Positions 9,041 through 17,907 of a stretch of 64,000 bases of DNA are shown here, piece by piece. The position numbers and the translations under genes are program-made. The stretch's first letter is position 1. Every line of letters starts with the position of its first letter. Source of the DNA: an uncultured Actinomycetes bacterium (lineage in GTDB: Bacteria > Actinomycetota > Acidimicrobiia > Acidimicrobiales > Ilumatobacteraceae); contig CAIQJP010000099.1 of the NCBI GenBank assembly GCA_903872155.1, positions 22,921 through 86,920 of the forward strand, written 5' to 3'. The notes beneath the pieces are model-generated. The model worked only from the letters and a program-made list of their open reading frames with translations. It did not search any database and was not told the DNA's origin.

Positions 9041-10012
9041 TTACTTGCCGGCGAGGCGTTCAACGACGGGAATCACTGCATCGATCACCGAAGCGCCAAA
9101 GCTGACATAACTAATGCCAAAGCGTTCACGGCGTTCAACAATGCGATCACAGATTTCGTCGACTGATCCAATGAGGGCATTGGGATGTTCGGCGAACACT
9201 TCGGGAGTCATTCCAAACATGGGCGCCATCTTGGCGCGGGTACCTGCACCATCTGGTGTGACGATTGTGAAGTAGGCCGCAATTTCGATTTCAATCTGGT
9301 CAAATCGAGCGCCCGCGCCATCTTTGATCCACTGAATCTTTTGATCTGTCAACTCTGCAGTCGATGAACCGATTCCATCGGCACCCAACTTTCCAGAAGA
9401 GTTATTGAAGTTCAACGACACGATGTCGGCTTCGCGTCCAGCAATCGTGAGGATTCGCTTGGCTCCTCCGCCAATCATGATCGGAGGACCAGACTTGGTA
9501 AACGGCTTGGGAACCGCTTCAAAACCAACGGCATGAACATGCGGCGTATCGATGTTCAATTCGCCTTCAGCGAATGAAGCACGCAATAGTGCGATGACTT
9601 CTTCGAAACGATCAATTCGAACTCCGGCACGATCAAAGGGAACTCCGATTGCTTCGTACTCGCCTTGTAGCCAACCAGCGCCTAAACCGAGTTCAAGTCG
9701 ACCTTCAGAAAAGAAGTCAAGAGTTGCTACTTCTTTGGCCAACATCACTGGGTTGCGATAGTCAACACACAACACGCGACAACCAACTTTGATGGTGCTG
9801 GTTGCTTCGGCTGCAACAGCCATCGCCGGAATTGCAGCAACGGTTTGCACGGGGTGACCTGTCGCGGTCAGGGCCGGTCCAGGTCCGATGATGTGGTCGG
9901 CTAAGTGAAATGACGAGAAACCCGATGACTCGGCTTTCCGGGCGAGTTCACGCCATTCTTTGCCAGAGTTCGGCGCATAGGCCTGTAGTCCGAAGCGAAA
10001 TGGCTTACTCAT
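9041..10012 (-). CDS. LLM-class (luciferase-like) F420-type oxidoreductase
   Basis: A 323-residue TIM-barrel protein of the luciferase-like family. It contains the family segments HLADHIIGPGPAL, EVATLDFFSEGRLELGLGAGW and IMIGGGAKRIL. Actinobacterial members commonly use coenzyme F420 rather than FMN, so F420 dependence is inferred from family membership. Its start overlaps the stop of the PEP-utiliser-like gene by 4 nt. Operon neighbours (P450, SDR) point to redox modification of a catabolic intermediate. Confidence 0.85.
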   Translation of the reverse strand: MSKPFRFGLQAYAPNSGKEWRELARKAESSGFSSFHLADHIIGPGPALTATGHPVQTVAAIPAMAVAAEATSTIKVGCRVLCVDYRNPVMLAKEVATLDFFSEGRLELGLGAGWLQGEYEAIGVPFDRAGVRIDRFEEVIALLRASFAEGELNIDTPHVHAVGFEAVPKPFTKSGPPIMIGGGAKRILTIAGREADIVSLNFNNSSGKLGADGIGSSTAELTDQKIQWIKDGAGARFDQIEIEIAAYFTIVTPDGAGTRAKMAPMFGMTPEVFAEHPNALIGSVDEICDRIVERRERFGISYVSFGASVIDAVIPVVERLAGK

Positions 10013-11751
10013 GCTGGAACCTCCAAGATTGTGACGGCACCAGTGTCGCCGTTGACTTCAATGAGAGCACCGTCAGGGATACGCACTGTTGCATCGGTTG
10101 CCGAAACAACACAGGGCAAACCAAGTTCGCGACTCACGATGATGGCGTGACTGATCGCTGCGCCAACGTTGACGACGACAGCACCACACGACATGAATAA
10201 AGGAGTCCACGCTGGATCGGTGTTGGGAGCAATGAGCACATCACCTGGCTCAAGATCACCAGGCTCGGTCGGATCAAGAATCACACGAGCGCGACCGACG
10301 TATTGACCAGTACAGCCGGGAACACCCTGCACAACTTCGCCAACGGTGGCTTTAGCCGCGTTTGACTGACCCTTCTTCTTATACTCACTCAATGGCGGAA
10401 CGATCCCGTTCTTAATGAAGAACGGCGGCTCAAGCAATTGCAATTCTTGCCATTGCGCATGACGACTGGCGAGAGTTTCTGTCAGCGAAGCGCCTTCAAA
10501 CAAGAACTGATCAAGTTCAGAATCAAGCAAAGCGAACACATGATGAGGATCTTTCAAGGTGCCTTCAGCGGCACGACGACGACCAAGCTCACGAAACGCC
10601 ATACGAACTTCGTGGAGCGCTCGAATGATGTTGGTCTTCGTACGTTCGCGGATTGCCATTTGCGAACTAGCGATCAATGCACCTTCTAGTTGGCCCGCAA
10701 GTTCTTCACCGAGTGGCTTGACTTTGGCGCGAATGTCCTCGGTGAGAGCCTTACGCTCTTCAGCCTTACGAGCATTTCGAATCTTGGGAGATTCGCTATC
10801 TGACTGCAAACGAATACGGTCAATCACTGCAAGTGCGTACTCGGGCTTAGTTTCCCAAGTGTCGGCACTAATTTCCCATTCATTAGGACCACGTGAACCA
10901 AATTCAACAATGAACTGAGCAAAGTCGGATACAAACTTCTTTGCATCCGCACTACTCGAAGCTTGCAAGCGTCCCAACAAGCCGGCCACGCCAGCATTGA
11001 ACTCTTTGGTGACGTCACTCGATGCATTGACACTGCGCGAGAGATCCCACATGCGATAGCTAGGTTCTGCCGAGTCAACATCGCCGATACCAGCAATCAA
11101 CTTCATGGCAGTTTCGGGCTCACCAAGTGCTGCACACACTGCTCCCAAAATTCCGGGTGCAATGGCCGAGTCTGATGACGGCGGGGTGTGGCTATCAAAC
11201 AACTTGCGCAACAACGGCTGGAACATCCGAGCACGCGTCAACAATCCGGCGTCAGACAGAGTTGAAAGATCGGGACGAGCCTGACGAAGGGCAATCGTCA
11301 TTTCTTTTTCAGCGTCAACTTCGGGAATTGAAGTGTTGGACATGACCCAACCCAGGTGCGCCAACACACCTTCGGCCATCTCGGGACGCTCATCAAGCGG
11401 ATGTGCCTCATACGGCGGAACTTCGGGGTGATCACCAAAGAAAGCAAGGTCGAGTTGTTCGACGGTCAGGAGTGGGCTTCGAACTGCTTGCATACGCACG
11501 TTGGCCAAGTTGATATAGAAGTAACCAGCAAAGAAACCGCACACTTCGGGCTCACCGTCGGTGAACTCGTCAAGGGTGTAGTTGCCACCACGCACGTAGC
11601 CGTCACGCCAACCGAGCAAAATGCCGTTCTCCCAGCAAAATTGCTGACTCAGTGGGCTCGCCGAAACACTGAGAACCTCACCAGCATTGGCGCGGGTGTA
11701 GTGCGGCCAGCGCTTACTCGGCGCTCGGTCTGTTATCCAACGATCAGCCAT
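10009..11751 (-). CDS. PEP-utilising swivelling-domain protein without recognisable kinase domain
   Basis: 580 residues. The last 90 or so form the swivelling phosphohistidine domain of PEP-utilising enzymes, with LIAPNTDPAWTPLF and then AAISHAIIVSRELGLPCVV, where the His in SHAIIV is the phospho-acceptor. The long N-terminal part resembles neither a PEP-binding barrel nor an obvious ATP-grasp domain to my eye. A complete synthase would therefore need a separate partner, or the N-terminal part is a divergent substrate domain. Phosphorylating synthases with this domain activate phenols in some bacteria. The operon context with P450, LLM oxidoreductase and SDR fits catabolism. First gene of its operon, under operator site A. 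Confidence 0.7.
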   Translation of the reverse strand: MADRWITDRAPSKRWPHYTRANAGEVLSVSASPLSQQFCWENGILLGWRDGYVRGGNYTLDEFTDGEPEVCGFFAGYFYINLANVRMQAVRSPLLTVEQLDLAFFGDHPEVPPYEAHPLDERPEMAEGVLAHLGWVMSNTSIPEVDAEKEMTIALRQARPDLSTLSDAGLLTRARMFQPLLRKLFDSHTPPSSDSAIAPGILGAVCAALGEPETAMKLIAGIGDVDSAEPSYRMWDLSRSVNASSDVTKEFNAGVAGLLGRLQASSSADAKKFVSDFAQFIVEFGSRGPNEWEISADTWETKPEYALAVIDRIRLQSDSESPKIRNARKAEERKALTEDIRAKVKPLGEELAGQLEGALIASSQMAIRERTKTNIIRALHEVRMAFRELGRRRAAEGTLKDPHHVFALLDSELDQFLFEGASLTETLASRHAQWQELQLLEPPFFIKNGIVPPLSEYKKKGQSNAAKATVGEVVQGVPGCTGQYVGRARVILDPTEPGDLEPGDVLIAPNTDPAWTPLFMSCGAVVVNVGAAISHAIIVSRELGLPCVVSATDATVRIPDGALIEVNGDTGAVTILEVPA

Positions 11752-11791
11752 GTCAATCCCCTCGGTGCGGCGTAATTACTGCCGTCCTAGA

Positions 11792-11811
11792 AACTAACCG
11801 ATTGATTAGTT
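11792..11811. promoter_or_regulatory. Operator site A (20-bp TetR-type palindrome)
   Basis: AACTAACCGATTGATTAGTT is a near-perfect dyad, 41 nt upstream of the PEP-utiliser-like operon start at 11751. It matches five other sites in the window (consensus AACTAAYCGRYNGRTYARTT). Confidence 0.65.
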
Positions 11812-11825
11812 CTGCCGCTACGCCA

Positions 11826-11841
11826 AGGTCATTACTGACCT
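11826..11841 (-). terminator. Short hairpin downstream of the 11849 P450 gene
   Basis: AGGTCA-TTAC-TGACCT forms a 6-bp stem with a 4-nt loop, 8 nt past the P450 stop. There is no clear U-tract, so a terminator role is only a possibility. Confidence 0.25.
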
Positions 11842-11848
11842 CGAAAGA

Positions 11849-13144
11849 CTAATTCTTTGGCGTTGCGGTGATCTTGAGGCTGGTCAATCCACGCAACACG
11901 AATGAGTCGCCGTACGGGAAGTCGTTATCGGGGGTCAATCGAATGTCATCTAAGTGCTCGAGAACTAATTGCAGGGCGATTCGTGCTTCGGCCCGAGCCA
12001 ATCCGGCTCCTGGGCAGAAATGCTCGCCATTTCCGAAGGCCAAATGGTCTTTCACATTGGCCCGTTCGGGGTCAATGGCGTCAGGGGCCGCAAACTTGCA
12101 TTCGTCGCGGTTGGCCGAGGCGAAAACCAGCCACATATGGTCGCCAGCAGGAATCGTGGTTCCAGCGATTTCAACATCAACCTTGGCCTGACGGAAGAGT
12201 CCCCCAACTGGAGCCTCGCTGCGCAACATCTCTTCGACAAAGGCTTCGATCAGTTCGGGCTGTTGACGAAGACGGTTTTGCAGATCAGGGTTCTCGGCCA
12301 AACAACGGATCATGTTTGAAATCAAGTTGGTCGTTGTCTCATTGCCTGCAACCAAAAATTGTTGCAACATGCCGAGCTGCTCGTCATCAGTCAGTTCTTC
12401 GCCATCAATCTGAGCATTAGCGATGTCGCATAAGAGATCTCCAGTGGGGCTGGCCTTGCGAGCAGCGATCTGCGCCAAGAAATATTCAGTGAATTCTTTG
12501 GTTGAAATCAAAAAACCTCGCACTTGTTCAACCGATGGCGAATGGTTGCCAACGGGCATCACGATGTCGTCGGACCAACGCTTGAACGTGGCCAAATCTT
12601 CACCAGCCACGCCAAGAGCGATAGCGATGATCGTCATCGGTACGCCGACGGTAAATGTGCGCAAAATGTCGGTCTGCCCATTGGCCTGTAAATCTTGCTT
12701 GACTCCTGCCAAGAGTTTGAGTGCGACCTCGGTGATTGTCGGTTCCATCGCCCGAATGCGGTCGGGGCGAAACGCTGGGTTCACCAATTTGCGCTGACGG
12801 CGATGATCTGGCGGATCAGCATTCAGCAGAACCGCCACCCGACCTCGAGTCATGGTGTTTGAACCCAAGAGAGCGGCCATGTCGGGCTCTTGCATGAGTT
12901 GCATGATTCCGTTCATCAATGCTTCGCCAGCCGCCTGGGGGCCGGTCGGACTCAAACTCGAAAAGCGGTCGGTGTCACGAAGAATCGCGCGCACATCGTC
13001 GTAACGCGTGATGATCCAAGCGCCCAAGTCAGCATTGAATTGAACCCCTTCTTGGGCTCGCAACCCCGCGAAAATTGGGTACGGGCACGCAATGGCCGCC
13101 TGCTTGCGGTGAATCAGGTCATCAATCACTAGTGATTCGCTCAT
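11849..13144 (-). CDS. Cytochrome P450
   Basis: P450 of 431 residues from the ATG at 13144. It has the I-helix motif VAGNETTTN, ExxR in EEMLRSEAP and haem loop FGNGEHFCPG with Cys at about residue 377. The frame stays open to 13189, but that longer start would place the N-terminus almost at the operator and adds a non-family leader, so MSESLV is preferred. It is divergent from the molybdopterin oxidoreductase operon and shares operator B with it. Closely similar in layout to the P450 at 7718. Confidence 0.92.
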   Translation of the reverse strand: MSESLVIDDLIHRKQAAIACPYPIFAGLRAQEGVQFNADLGAWIITRYDDVRAILRDTDRFSSLSPTGPQAAGEALMNGIMQLMQEPDMAALLGSNTMTRGRVAVLLNADPPDHRRQRKLVNPAFRPDRIRAMEPTITEVALKLLAGVKQDLQANGQTDILRTFTVGVPMTIIAIALGVAGEDLATFKRWSDDIVMPVGNHSPSVEQVRGFLISTKEFTEYFLAQIAARKASPTGDLLCDIANAQIDGEELTDDEQLGMLQQFLVAGNETTTNLISNMIRCLAENPDLQNRLRQQPELIEAFVEEMLRSEAPVGGLFRQAKVDVEIAGTTIPAGDHMWLVFASANRDECKFAAPDAIDPERANVKDHLAFGNGEHFCPGAGLARAEARIALQLVLEHLDDIRLTPDNDFPYGDSFVLRGLTSLKITATPKN

Positions 13145-13186
13145 TGAAGTTCTCTTTTCGTGAACTAAATCGACGTTGGGTCTGTT

Positions 13187-13214
13187 CACAAACTAATCGG
13201 TGGATTAGTTTGTG
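13187..13214. promoter_or_regulatory. Operator site B, extended perfect-arm palindrome
   Basis: Two perfect 12-bp arms, CACAAACTAATC and GATTAGTTTGTG, flank a GGTG centre. The 20-bp core at 13191-13210 is the best copy of the six-site motif. It lies 47 nt upstream of the P450 start (13144) and 47 nt upstream of the oxidoreductase start (13261), so one regulator could control both directions. A second perfect dyad, TGTGTACACA, overlaps its right edge (13211-13220). Confidence 0.75.
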
Positions 13215-13260
13215 TACACACCCGTGGGGACGGGACCAATTGCTCTATGTAGGGGGAAAC

Positions 13261-15423
13261 ATGTCGACGACTGCCGATCACGAAATTTCAACGCACCTAT
13301 CCTTCTGCCGCTTCTGCCACGCCAGTTGCCCGATCGAAGTCGACGTTCAAGAGGGTCGCGCTGTTGCTATTCGTGGAGTTGCCGACGACCCGATCTTTGC
13401 TGGGTACACCTGCATTAAGGGCCGCCAGATTCCTGAACAAATGACTCACCCCTCACGCTTGCTCAGTTCGTTACGCCGCCGTCCCGATGGAACCTTTGAA
13501 GAGATCTCGTCAACTTCAGCCATGGACGAAATCGGCGCCAAGTTGCGACAAATCGTTGATACCTACGGACCACGTGCCGTCGCGTCCTACACCGGAACTG
13601 GCGGCTACCAAAACTCACTCGCCGTTCCTGTCGCCCGCGCGTTCCATCAAGGCTTCGACTCACCTTCGTTCTATACCTCGGTCACTATCGACCAACCAGC
13701 GAAATCAACAGCACCGTTTCGCGTCGGTATCTGGGAAGCGGGATATCACAACTTCAGCGATGCCGAAGTGCTGCTCGCCATTGGCTACAACCCAATGGTG
13801 TCAAGCTTTGGACCAGTTGGTGGATTGCAAGGAACAAACCCGTACGTGGTTTTGCGTGAAGCAAAAAAGCGTGGAATGAAATTGATCGTTATCGATCCAC
13901 GTCGCACTGAGTTCGCTTCTCAAGCCGATATTCACTTGGCACCAAAGCCTGGTGAAGACCCCACGTTGATGGCCGGCATCTTGAAGGTTGTCATTGATGA
14001 AGGTTTATTTGATCACGAATTCTGTGATCAGTGGGTCGCCGATCTGCCGCAACTCGCCGATGCCGTTTCGGCATTTACCCTTGACTACGTTGCACAACGT
14101 TGCGATGTTCCAGCCGATGACATCGTGGCCGCGGCGCGCATGTTTGCTTCAGCCAAGAAGGGAACAAGTGGAACTGGTACTGGTCCATCAATGGCTCCGC
14201 ACTCTGGTCTCACCGAACATCTCTCGATTGCGCTGAACACCATTTGTGGTCGCGTGAATCGCGAGGGCGACAAGCTCGAAAGCGGTTACTTCTTGTATCC
14301 CGAAACACCCCGTCGCGCTCAAGTGCACGCCGCTCGACTCGCTGCGTCAGGAGCGCCCTCACGTATGCGCAATTTGCGAGGTATTCGTGGCGAGATGTTG
14401 ACAACAACTTTGGCCGAAGAAATCTTGACACCGGGCGAAGGACAAGTGCGCGCACTCATCGTGAGCGGTGGCAACCCAGTTGTTGCGTGGCCCGATCAAG
14501 AACTCACACTCAAGGCGATGAAAGATCTTGAACTCCTCGTCGTGATTGATCACCGCATGTCGTCGACAGCCGAGTTCGCCCATTACGTCGTTGCCCCAAC
14601 TCTCTCACTTGAACGGGCCGACATTCCGCACTTGATGGATCGCTGGTTCCGTGCTCCATACACCAACTACACCGATGCCATCACCAAGCGTGAGGGCGAT
14701 GTGTTGAACGAGTGGGAAGTGTTCTGGGAACTCGCGAAGCGCATGGGATCAACGCTCCCCTTCCCAGGTGGTCAGACTCCTATGGATGTTCGTCCAACCG
14801 ATGATCAAATGATCGACCTCGCGTACGCCGGTTCACGGATGCCCATGGATGAAGTGCGAGCAAACCGCAGAAAAGTTCATCCCGATAAAACCATGACGGT
14901 TTCGGCCGCCGATCCCGATTGCACCGCCAAATTCACGGTTGCTCCTGATGACATCGTGGCCGAGATGGCCGAGATCGTGGTCGAAGGAGACGGTGCAGCT
15001 GCTCTTGGTATCGATCCTTCTCTGTACCCATTCCGCCTCGTCAGTCGCCGCCTGAAGCATGTCTTGAACTCATATGGATCAGATCTGTCGGTTCTTGGAG
15101 CTAAGGGTTCGTCAAACTCGGCCTATATGAACCCCGACGATATGAAAGATCACGATCTTGTGGACGGTGATCTCATTGAGATCTTCTCACCACGGGCCTC
15201 GGTGCAGGGTCTCGTCGAGTCTGCACCCGATGTTCGACGCGGGGTGATTTCGATGGCTCACTCATGGGGAGGATCGTCGCTCACCGATGAAAAGGTACGC
15301 GACATTGGTTCGCCAACAAGCCGGCTTGTCTCCGTTGACAAGGGTTACGATCGCATTAACGGCATGGTTGTCCAAAGCGCCATTCCTGTACGCATCGCAG
15401 TCGTCGAGCACATCAATCGTTGA
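13261..15423 (+). CDS. Molybdopterin-dependent oxidoreductase (DMSO reductase family)
   Basis: 720 residues. The N-terminus holds a [4Fe-4S] site from Cys16, Cys19, Cys23 and Cys51 (CRFCHASC ... YTCIKGR). The molybdopterin-binding body follows, with IDPRRTEFASQADIHLAPKPGED, and a C-terminal dinucleotide-binding beta-barrel ends in MAHSWGG. There is no twin-arginine signal, so it is cytoplasmic. The metal-ligand residue is not obvious; the expected region reads FYTSVTIDQPAK and lacks Cys. ATG 13261 follows an AGGGGGA ribosome-binding tract. It heads an operon with the UGA-interrupted CMD-like gene and an epoxide-hydrolase-like gene. Substrate unknown. Confidence 0.88.
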   Translation: MSTTADHEISTHLSFCRFCHASCPIEVDVQEGRAVAIRGVADDPIFAGYTCIKGRQIPEQMTHPSRLLSSLRRRPDGTFEEISSTSAMDEIGAKLRQIVDTYGPRAVASYTGTGGYQNSLAVPVARAFHQGFDSPSFYTSVTIDQPAKSTAPFRVGIWEAGYHNFSDAEVLLAIGYNPMVSSFGPVGGLQGTNPYVVLREAKKRGMKLIVIDPRRTEFASQADIHLAPKPGEDPTLMAGILKVVIDEGLFDHEFCDQWVADLPQLADAVSAFTLDYVAQRCDVPADDIVAAARMFASAKKGTSGTGTGPSMAPHSGLTEHLSIALNTICGRVNREGDKLESGYFLYPETPRRAQVHAARLAASGAPSRMRNLRGIRGEMLTTTLAEEILTPGEGQVRALIVSGGNPVVAWPDQELTLKAMKDLELLVVIDHRMSSTAEFAHYVVAPTLSLERADIPHLMDRWFRAPYTNYTDAITKREGDVLNEWEVFWELAKRMGSTLPFPGGQTPMDVRPTDDQMIDLAYAGSRMPMDEVRANRRKVHPDKTMTVSAADPDCTAKFTVAPDDIVAEMAEIVVEGDGAAALGIDPSLYPFRLVSRRLKHVLNSYGSDLSVLGAKGSSNSAYMNPDDMKDHDLVDGDLIEIFSPRASVQGLVESAPDVRRGVISMAHSWGGSSLTDEKVRDIGSPTSRLVSVDKGYDRINGMVVQSAIPVRIAVVEHINR

Positions 15424-15462
15424 ATACCAACACCGCTGAATTCAAGACAAGGGAGACACAAC

Positions 15463-15978
15463 ATGGCTCGTATCAATGTTCCTGATGGAGAAGGTTTAGA
15501 AGCTCACCGGATGTGGAAGTTGGCGCCCCATATGGGTGCTGGCATGAGCGCGATGAGTGAAGCCGTCTATGTGAAATCGAGTTTGAGCATCCGCGAACGT
15601 GAAGTAGCACGTATGCGAATCGCCCAACTCAATCAATGCGTCGTTTGACTGAATACTCGAGCTGCATCGGCGATGCAGCAAGGATTAAGTGACGAAACCT
15701 ACAACTCGGTTCAGCATTACCACGACCACCCCGACTTCACCGATCGTGAGCGACTCGCAGCCGAATACGCAGAACGTTTTGCTATCGATCACACGTCGGT
15801 TGATGATGAGCTGTGGAGTCGCCTACAAAAAGTCTTTAGCGACACCGAACTACTTGAACTCACCGTGACCATTGGTTTTTGCGTCGGAATGGGTCGTGCC
15901 TATCAAGTTCTCGATGTGGCTCGCGACTTCGACGTATTGTGGAGTCGAGAACCCGAAACTAAAACAACCGACGAATAA
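15463..15978 (+). CDS. AhpD/carboxymuconolactone-decarboxylase-like protein, probable selenoprotein (Sec62)
   Basis: One continuous 171-residue frame interrupted only by TGA at 15646-15648. Family members carry a redox CxxC motif at this point, in the context RIAQxNxCxxC. Here the sequence reads RIAQLNQCVV, then TGA, then LNTRAASAMQQG, so TGA replaces exactly the second catalytic cysteine (Cys59-Val-Val-U62). Both halves match the family: MARINVPDGEG at the start, then YAERFAIDHTSVDD and a C-terminal segment LTVTIGFCVGMGRAYQVL. A hairpin fitting the bacterial SECIS rules begins 12 nt after the TGA. Selenocysteine is the best explanation. Alternatives are a nonsense mutation or a sequencing error. 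It is 39 nt after the oxidoreductase and 9 nt before the hydrolase gene. Confidence 0.8.
15646..15679 (+). promoter_or_regulatory. UGA Sec codon plus bacterial SECIS-like hairpin
   Basis: TGA (15646-15648) is followed after 12 nt by GCTGCATC (15661-15668), the loop GGC (15669-15671) and GATGCAGC (15672-15679). This gives a perfect 8-bp stem. The apical loop begins 20 nt past the TGA and opens with GG. Bacterial SECIS elements need a small apical loop with a G among its first two positions about 16-37 nt after UGA, so all criteria are met. Confidence 0.78.
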
Positions 15979-15987
15979 GGATTGATC

Positions 15988-16362
15988 ATGACTCCACTCG
16001 AAACAGTCAACGCTTTCATCCAAGCGCTCGAAAACCGTAACGTTGATGCAGCAGTTGCCCTCGTGAGTGATAACTGTGAATACGACAATGTGCCAATGGG
16101 CAAAGTGTTCGGACCCGAAGCGATTTCAACAATGCTCAAGCCGATGATCGAAGGTTGTAGCGAAGTTGCCTGGCCCGTACATCGCGAGGCTGCAACTGGG
16201 AACTATGTCTTCAACGAACGCACCGACAAGTTTCATATGCCCTTTGGCTGGCTGGAAATGCCCGTGACCGGCGTGTGGGAAGTAGTCGATGGCAAGATCA
16301 CCCTGTGGCGTGACTATTTCGATCTTCAGACCTACATGAAGCAACTACCAACTACTAAATAA
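15988..16362 (+). CDS. Limonene-1,2-epoxide hydrolase-like protein
   Basis: 124-residue cone-fold protein of the NTF2/SnoaL superfamily. The catalytic set known from Rhodococcus limonene-epoxide hydrolase is visible: Tyr32 and Asn34 (EYDNVPMG) to hold water, Arg78 and Asp80 (NERTD) and Asp109 (WRDYFD) as the Asp-Arg-Asp triad. Hydrolysis of a cyclic or terpenoid epoxide to a diol is therefore likely; the exact substrate is not known. The ATG at 15988 is preferred over a TTG at 15982; an AATAAGG purine tract precedes it. Last gene of the operon, followed by a palindrome. Confidence 0.82.
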   Translation: MTPLETVNAFIQALENRNVDAAVALVSDNCEYDNVPMGKVFGPEAISTMLKPMIEGCSEVAWPVHREAATGNYVFNERTDKFHMPFGWLEMPVTGVWEVVDGKITLWRDYFDLQTYMKQLPTTK

Positions 16363-16425
16363 CCTTGTGATTCTGGTGTGGTTTTATTTGGCTATACCAA
16401 CTTAAACGACACCAGAACCACAGGT
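16362..16425. repeat. Dispersed palindrome copy 2, between convergent genes
   Basis: Arms ACCTTGTGATTCTGGTGT (16362-16379) and ACACCAGAACCACAGGT (16409-16425) pair with one bulge and one G-U. The inner part carries the same GGCTATACC segment as copy 1. It lies between the epoxide-hydrolase-like gene and the 3' end of the livF-like gene. Confidence 0.75.
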
Positions 16426-16441
16426 AGTAGAGCATTACTTG

Positions 16442-17149
16442 TTAGTGGGTTTCTCCGAGGTAACTCGCCTGGATGAGGCTGCGGTCCTTGGCCATCTCGG
16501 CAGCGTTACCTTCCATCGCCAACTGGCCGTGACTTAACACGTACGCCCGATCGGCTACCTGCAACGCCATGTGCACGTGCTGTTCGACGAGCAAGACACC
16601 TGCACCGGTTTCATCAGCAATTGTTCGCAGAATCGGTAACAGACGCTCAACAATGATGGGCGCGAGACCGAGACTCATTTCGTCCACCATCAGCAACTTC
16701 GGATTCACCGTGAGCGCACGAGCCATGGCGAGCATCTGCTGTTCTCCACCAGACAACAAGCCGGCACGACGATCGAGGATCGCTTCAAGAGCTGGGAAGT
16801 AACCGAGGGCCTTCTTAATATCCGAGGCACCCTTTGCAGCACCCAACTTCAGATTCTCAGCAACGGTCAACTGATAGAACAAGGCGCGTCCCTCAGGAAC
16901 ATGGGCAAGACCATCTCGAGCGATCATGTGTGGGCGACGACCCTTGATTGATTTCCCGAATACCTCAATGTCTCCCGAGATAATCGGAACCAGCCCAGAG
17001 GTGGTGAGCAAGGTTGTGGTTTTACCTGCACCATTCGGTCCGAGAAGTGCAACCACTTCACCAGGATTAACAGTGAGATTCAATCCTCGTACAACTGATA
17101 CTCCGTTGTACCCAGTATTGAGATCCTTGATTTCAAGTAGAGCCGACAT
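16442..17149 (-). CDS. livF: Branched-chain amino acid-type ABC transporter ATPase (LivF)
   Basis: 235-residue ATPase with Walker [11 protein letters not shown], signature [16 protein letters not shown], Walker [14 protein letters not shown] and switch His in VEQHVHMAL, all in the LivF style. It pairs with the LivG-like ATPase encoded directly upstream, whose stop overlaps this start region. Member of a four-gene importer operon (binding protein, fused permease, LivG, LivF). In a catabolic neighbourhood such HAAT transporters often import small organic acids or amides rather than leucine, so the ligand is open. Confidence 0.93.
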   Translation of the reverse strand: MSALLEIKDLNTGYNGVSVVRGLNLTVNPGEVVALLGPNGAGKTTTLLTTSGLVPIISGDIEVFGKSIKGRRPHMIARDGLAHVPEGRALFYQLTVAENLKLGAAKGASDIKKALGYFPALEAILDRRAGLLSGGEQQMLAMARALTVNPKLLMVDEMSLGLAPIIVERLLPILRTIADETGAGVLLVEQHVHMALQVADRAYVLSHGQLAMEGNAAEMAKDRSLIQASYLGETH

Positions 17150-17907
17150 CAGTGTCCCCCTTCAGTTGCACTGCTTCCGAGATATGCCTCGATGACCTTT
17201 GGATCATTCTTGATTTGCGCAGGAGTTCCTTCGGCGATCTTGACACCGAACTCAATCACGTAGATGTAATCGCACACTTCAAGCACCAAGCCCATGTCGT
17301 GGTCAACCAAGAAGATCGTGAGTCCAGCATCGATGATGCTGCGGAGTCGTTGACCGAGCTCTTGTGACTCAGCGGTGTCCAAACCAGCTGCGGGTTCGTC
17401 CATGCACACAAGTTCGGGACGAGCAGCCAGTGCACGAGCAGCCGAAACCAACTTGCGCTGACCCTGACTGATTTCATTTGGATACTTCTTGGCCAGGTCG
17501 CCAATACCGAGCACCTCAAAAGCGAAATCAACGCCACTGTGATCACGCTTACGTCCTGGACGAACGAGGTCGGCCAAAAAGCTCTTTGCCGTCTGGCGCT
17601 CGGCTGCCACCTGGATGTTTTCTTCGATTGTTAAATCGTCAAACAGTTCGAGTGACTGCCAGGTTCGACCAAGACCCAAACGAGCTCGTTCGTGTACTGG
17701 CAACGAATCAATTTCGGTGCCTTTGAATTCAATACGGCCAGTCGTCGGCACGAATCCGGTGATGCCATCAATAAAGGTGGTCTTACCGGCGCCATTCGGG
17801 CCGATTAATCCAACAAGTTTTCCTTTTTCGACAGTGATATCGACGTTATTGACAGCCCGTAGACCACCAAATGTCACCGACATTCCCGATGTTGTTAATA
17901 GGTTCAT
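17149..17907 (-). CDS. livG: Branched-chain amino acid-type ABC transporter ATPase (LivG)
   Basis: 252 residues with Walker [11 protein letters not shown], a degenerate signature [15 protein letters not shown], Walker [13 protein letters not shown] and [17 protein letters not shown]. The signature ISQGQ in place of LSGGQ is notable, since LivG proteins usually keep a more standard motif. It overlaps the permease gene by 4 nt and touches livF, giving tight coupling. The start ATG at 17907 follows a GAGGGGGC tract. Confidence 0.93.
   Translation of the reverse strand: MNLLTTSGMSVTFGGLRAVNNVDITVEKGKLVGLIGPNGAGKTTFIDGITGFVPTTGRIEFKGTEIDSLPVHERARLGLGRTWQSLELFDDLTIEENIQVAAERQTAKSFLADLVRPGRKRDHSGVDFAFEVLGIGDLAKKYPNEISQGQRKLVSAARALAARPELVCMDEPAAGLDTAESQELGQRLRSIIDAGLTIFLVDHDMGLVLEVCDYIYVIEFGVKIAEGTPAQIKNDPKVIEAYLGSSATEGGH

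Noticed and set aside
15673..15978. Separate 101-residue gene starting at the ATG after the TGA
   Set aside because: It would begin inside the SECIS-like hairpin, has no ribosome-binding site and would lack the redox Cys. The frame is continuous with the upstream half.
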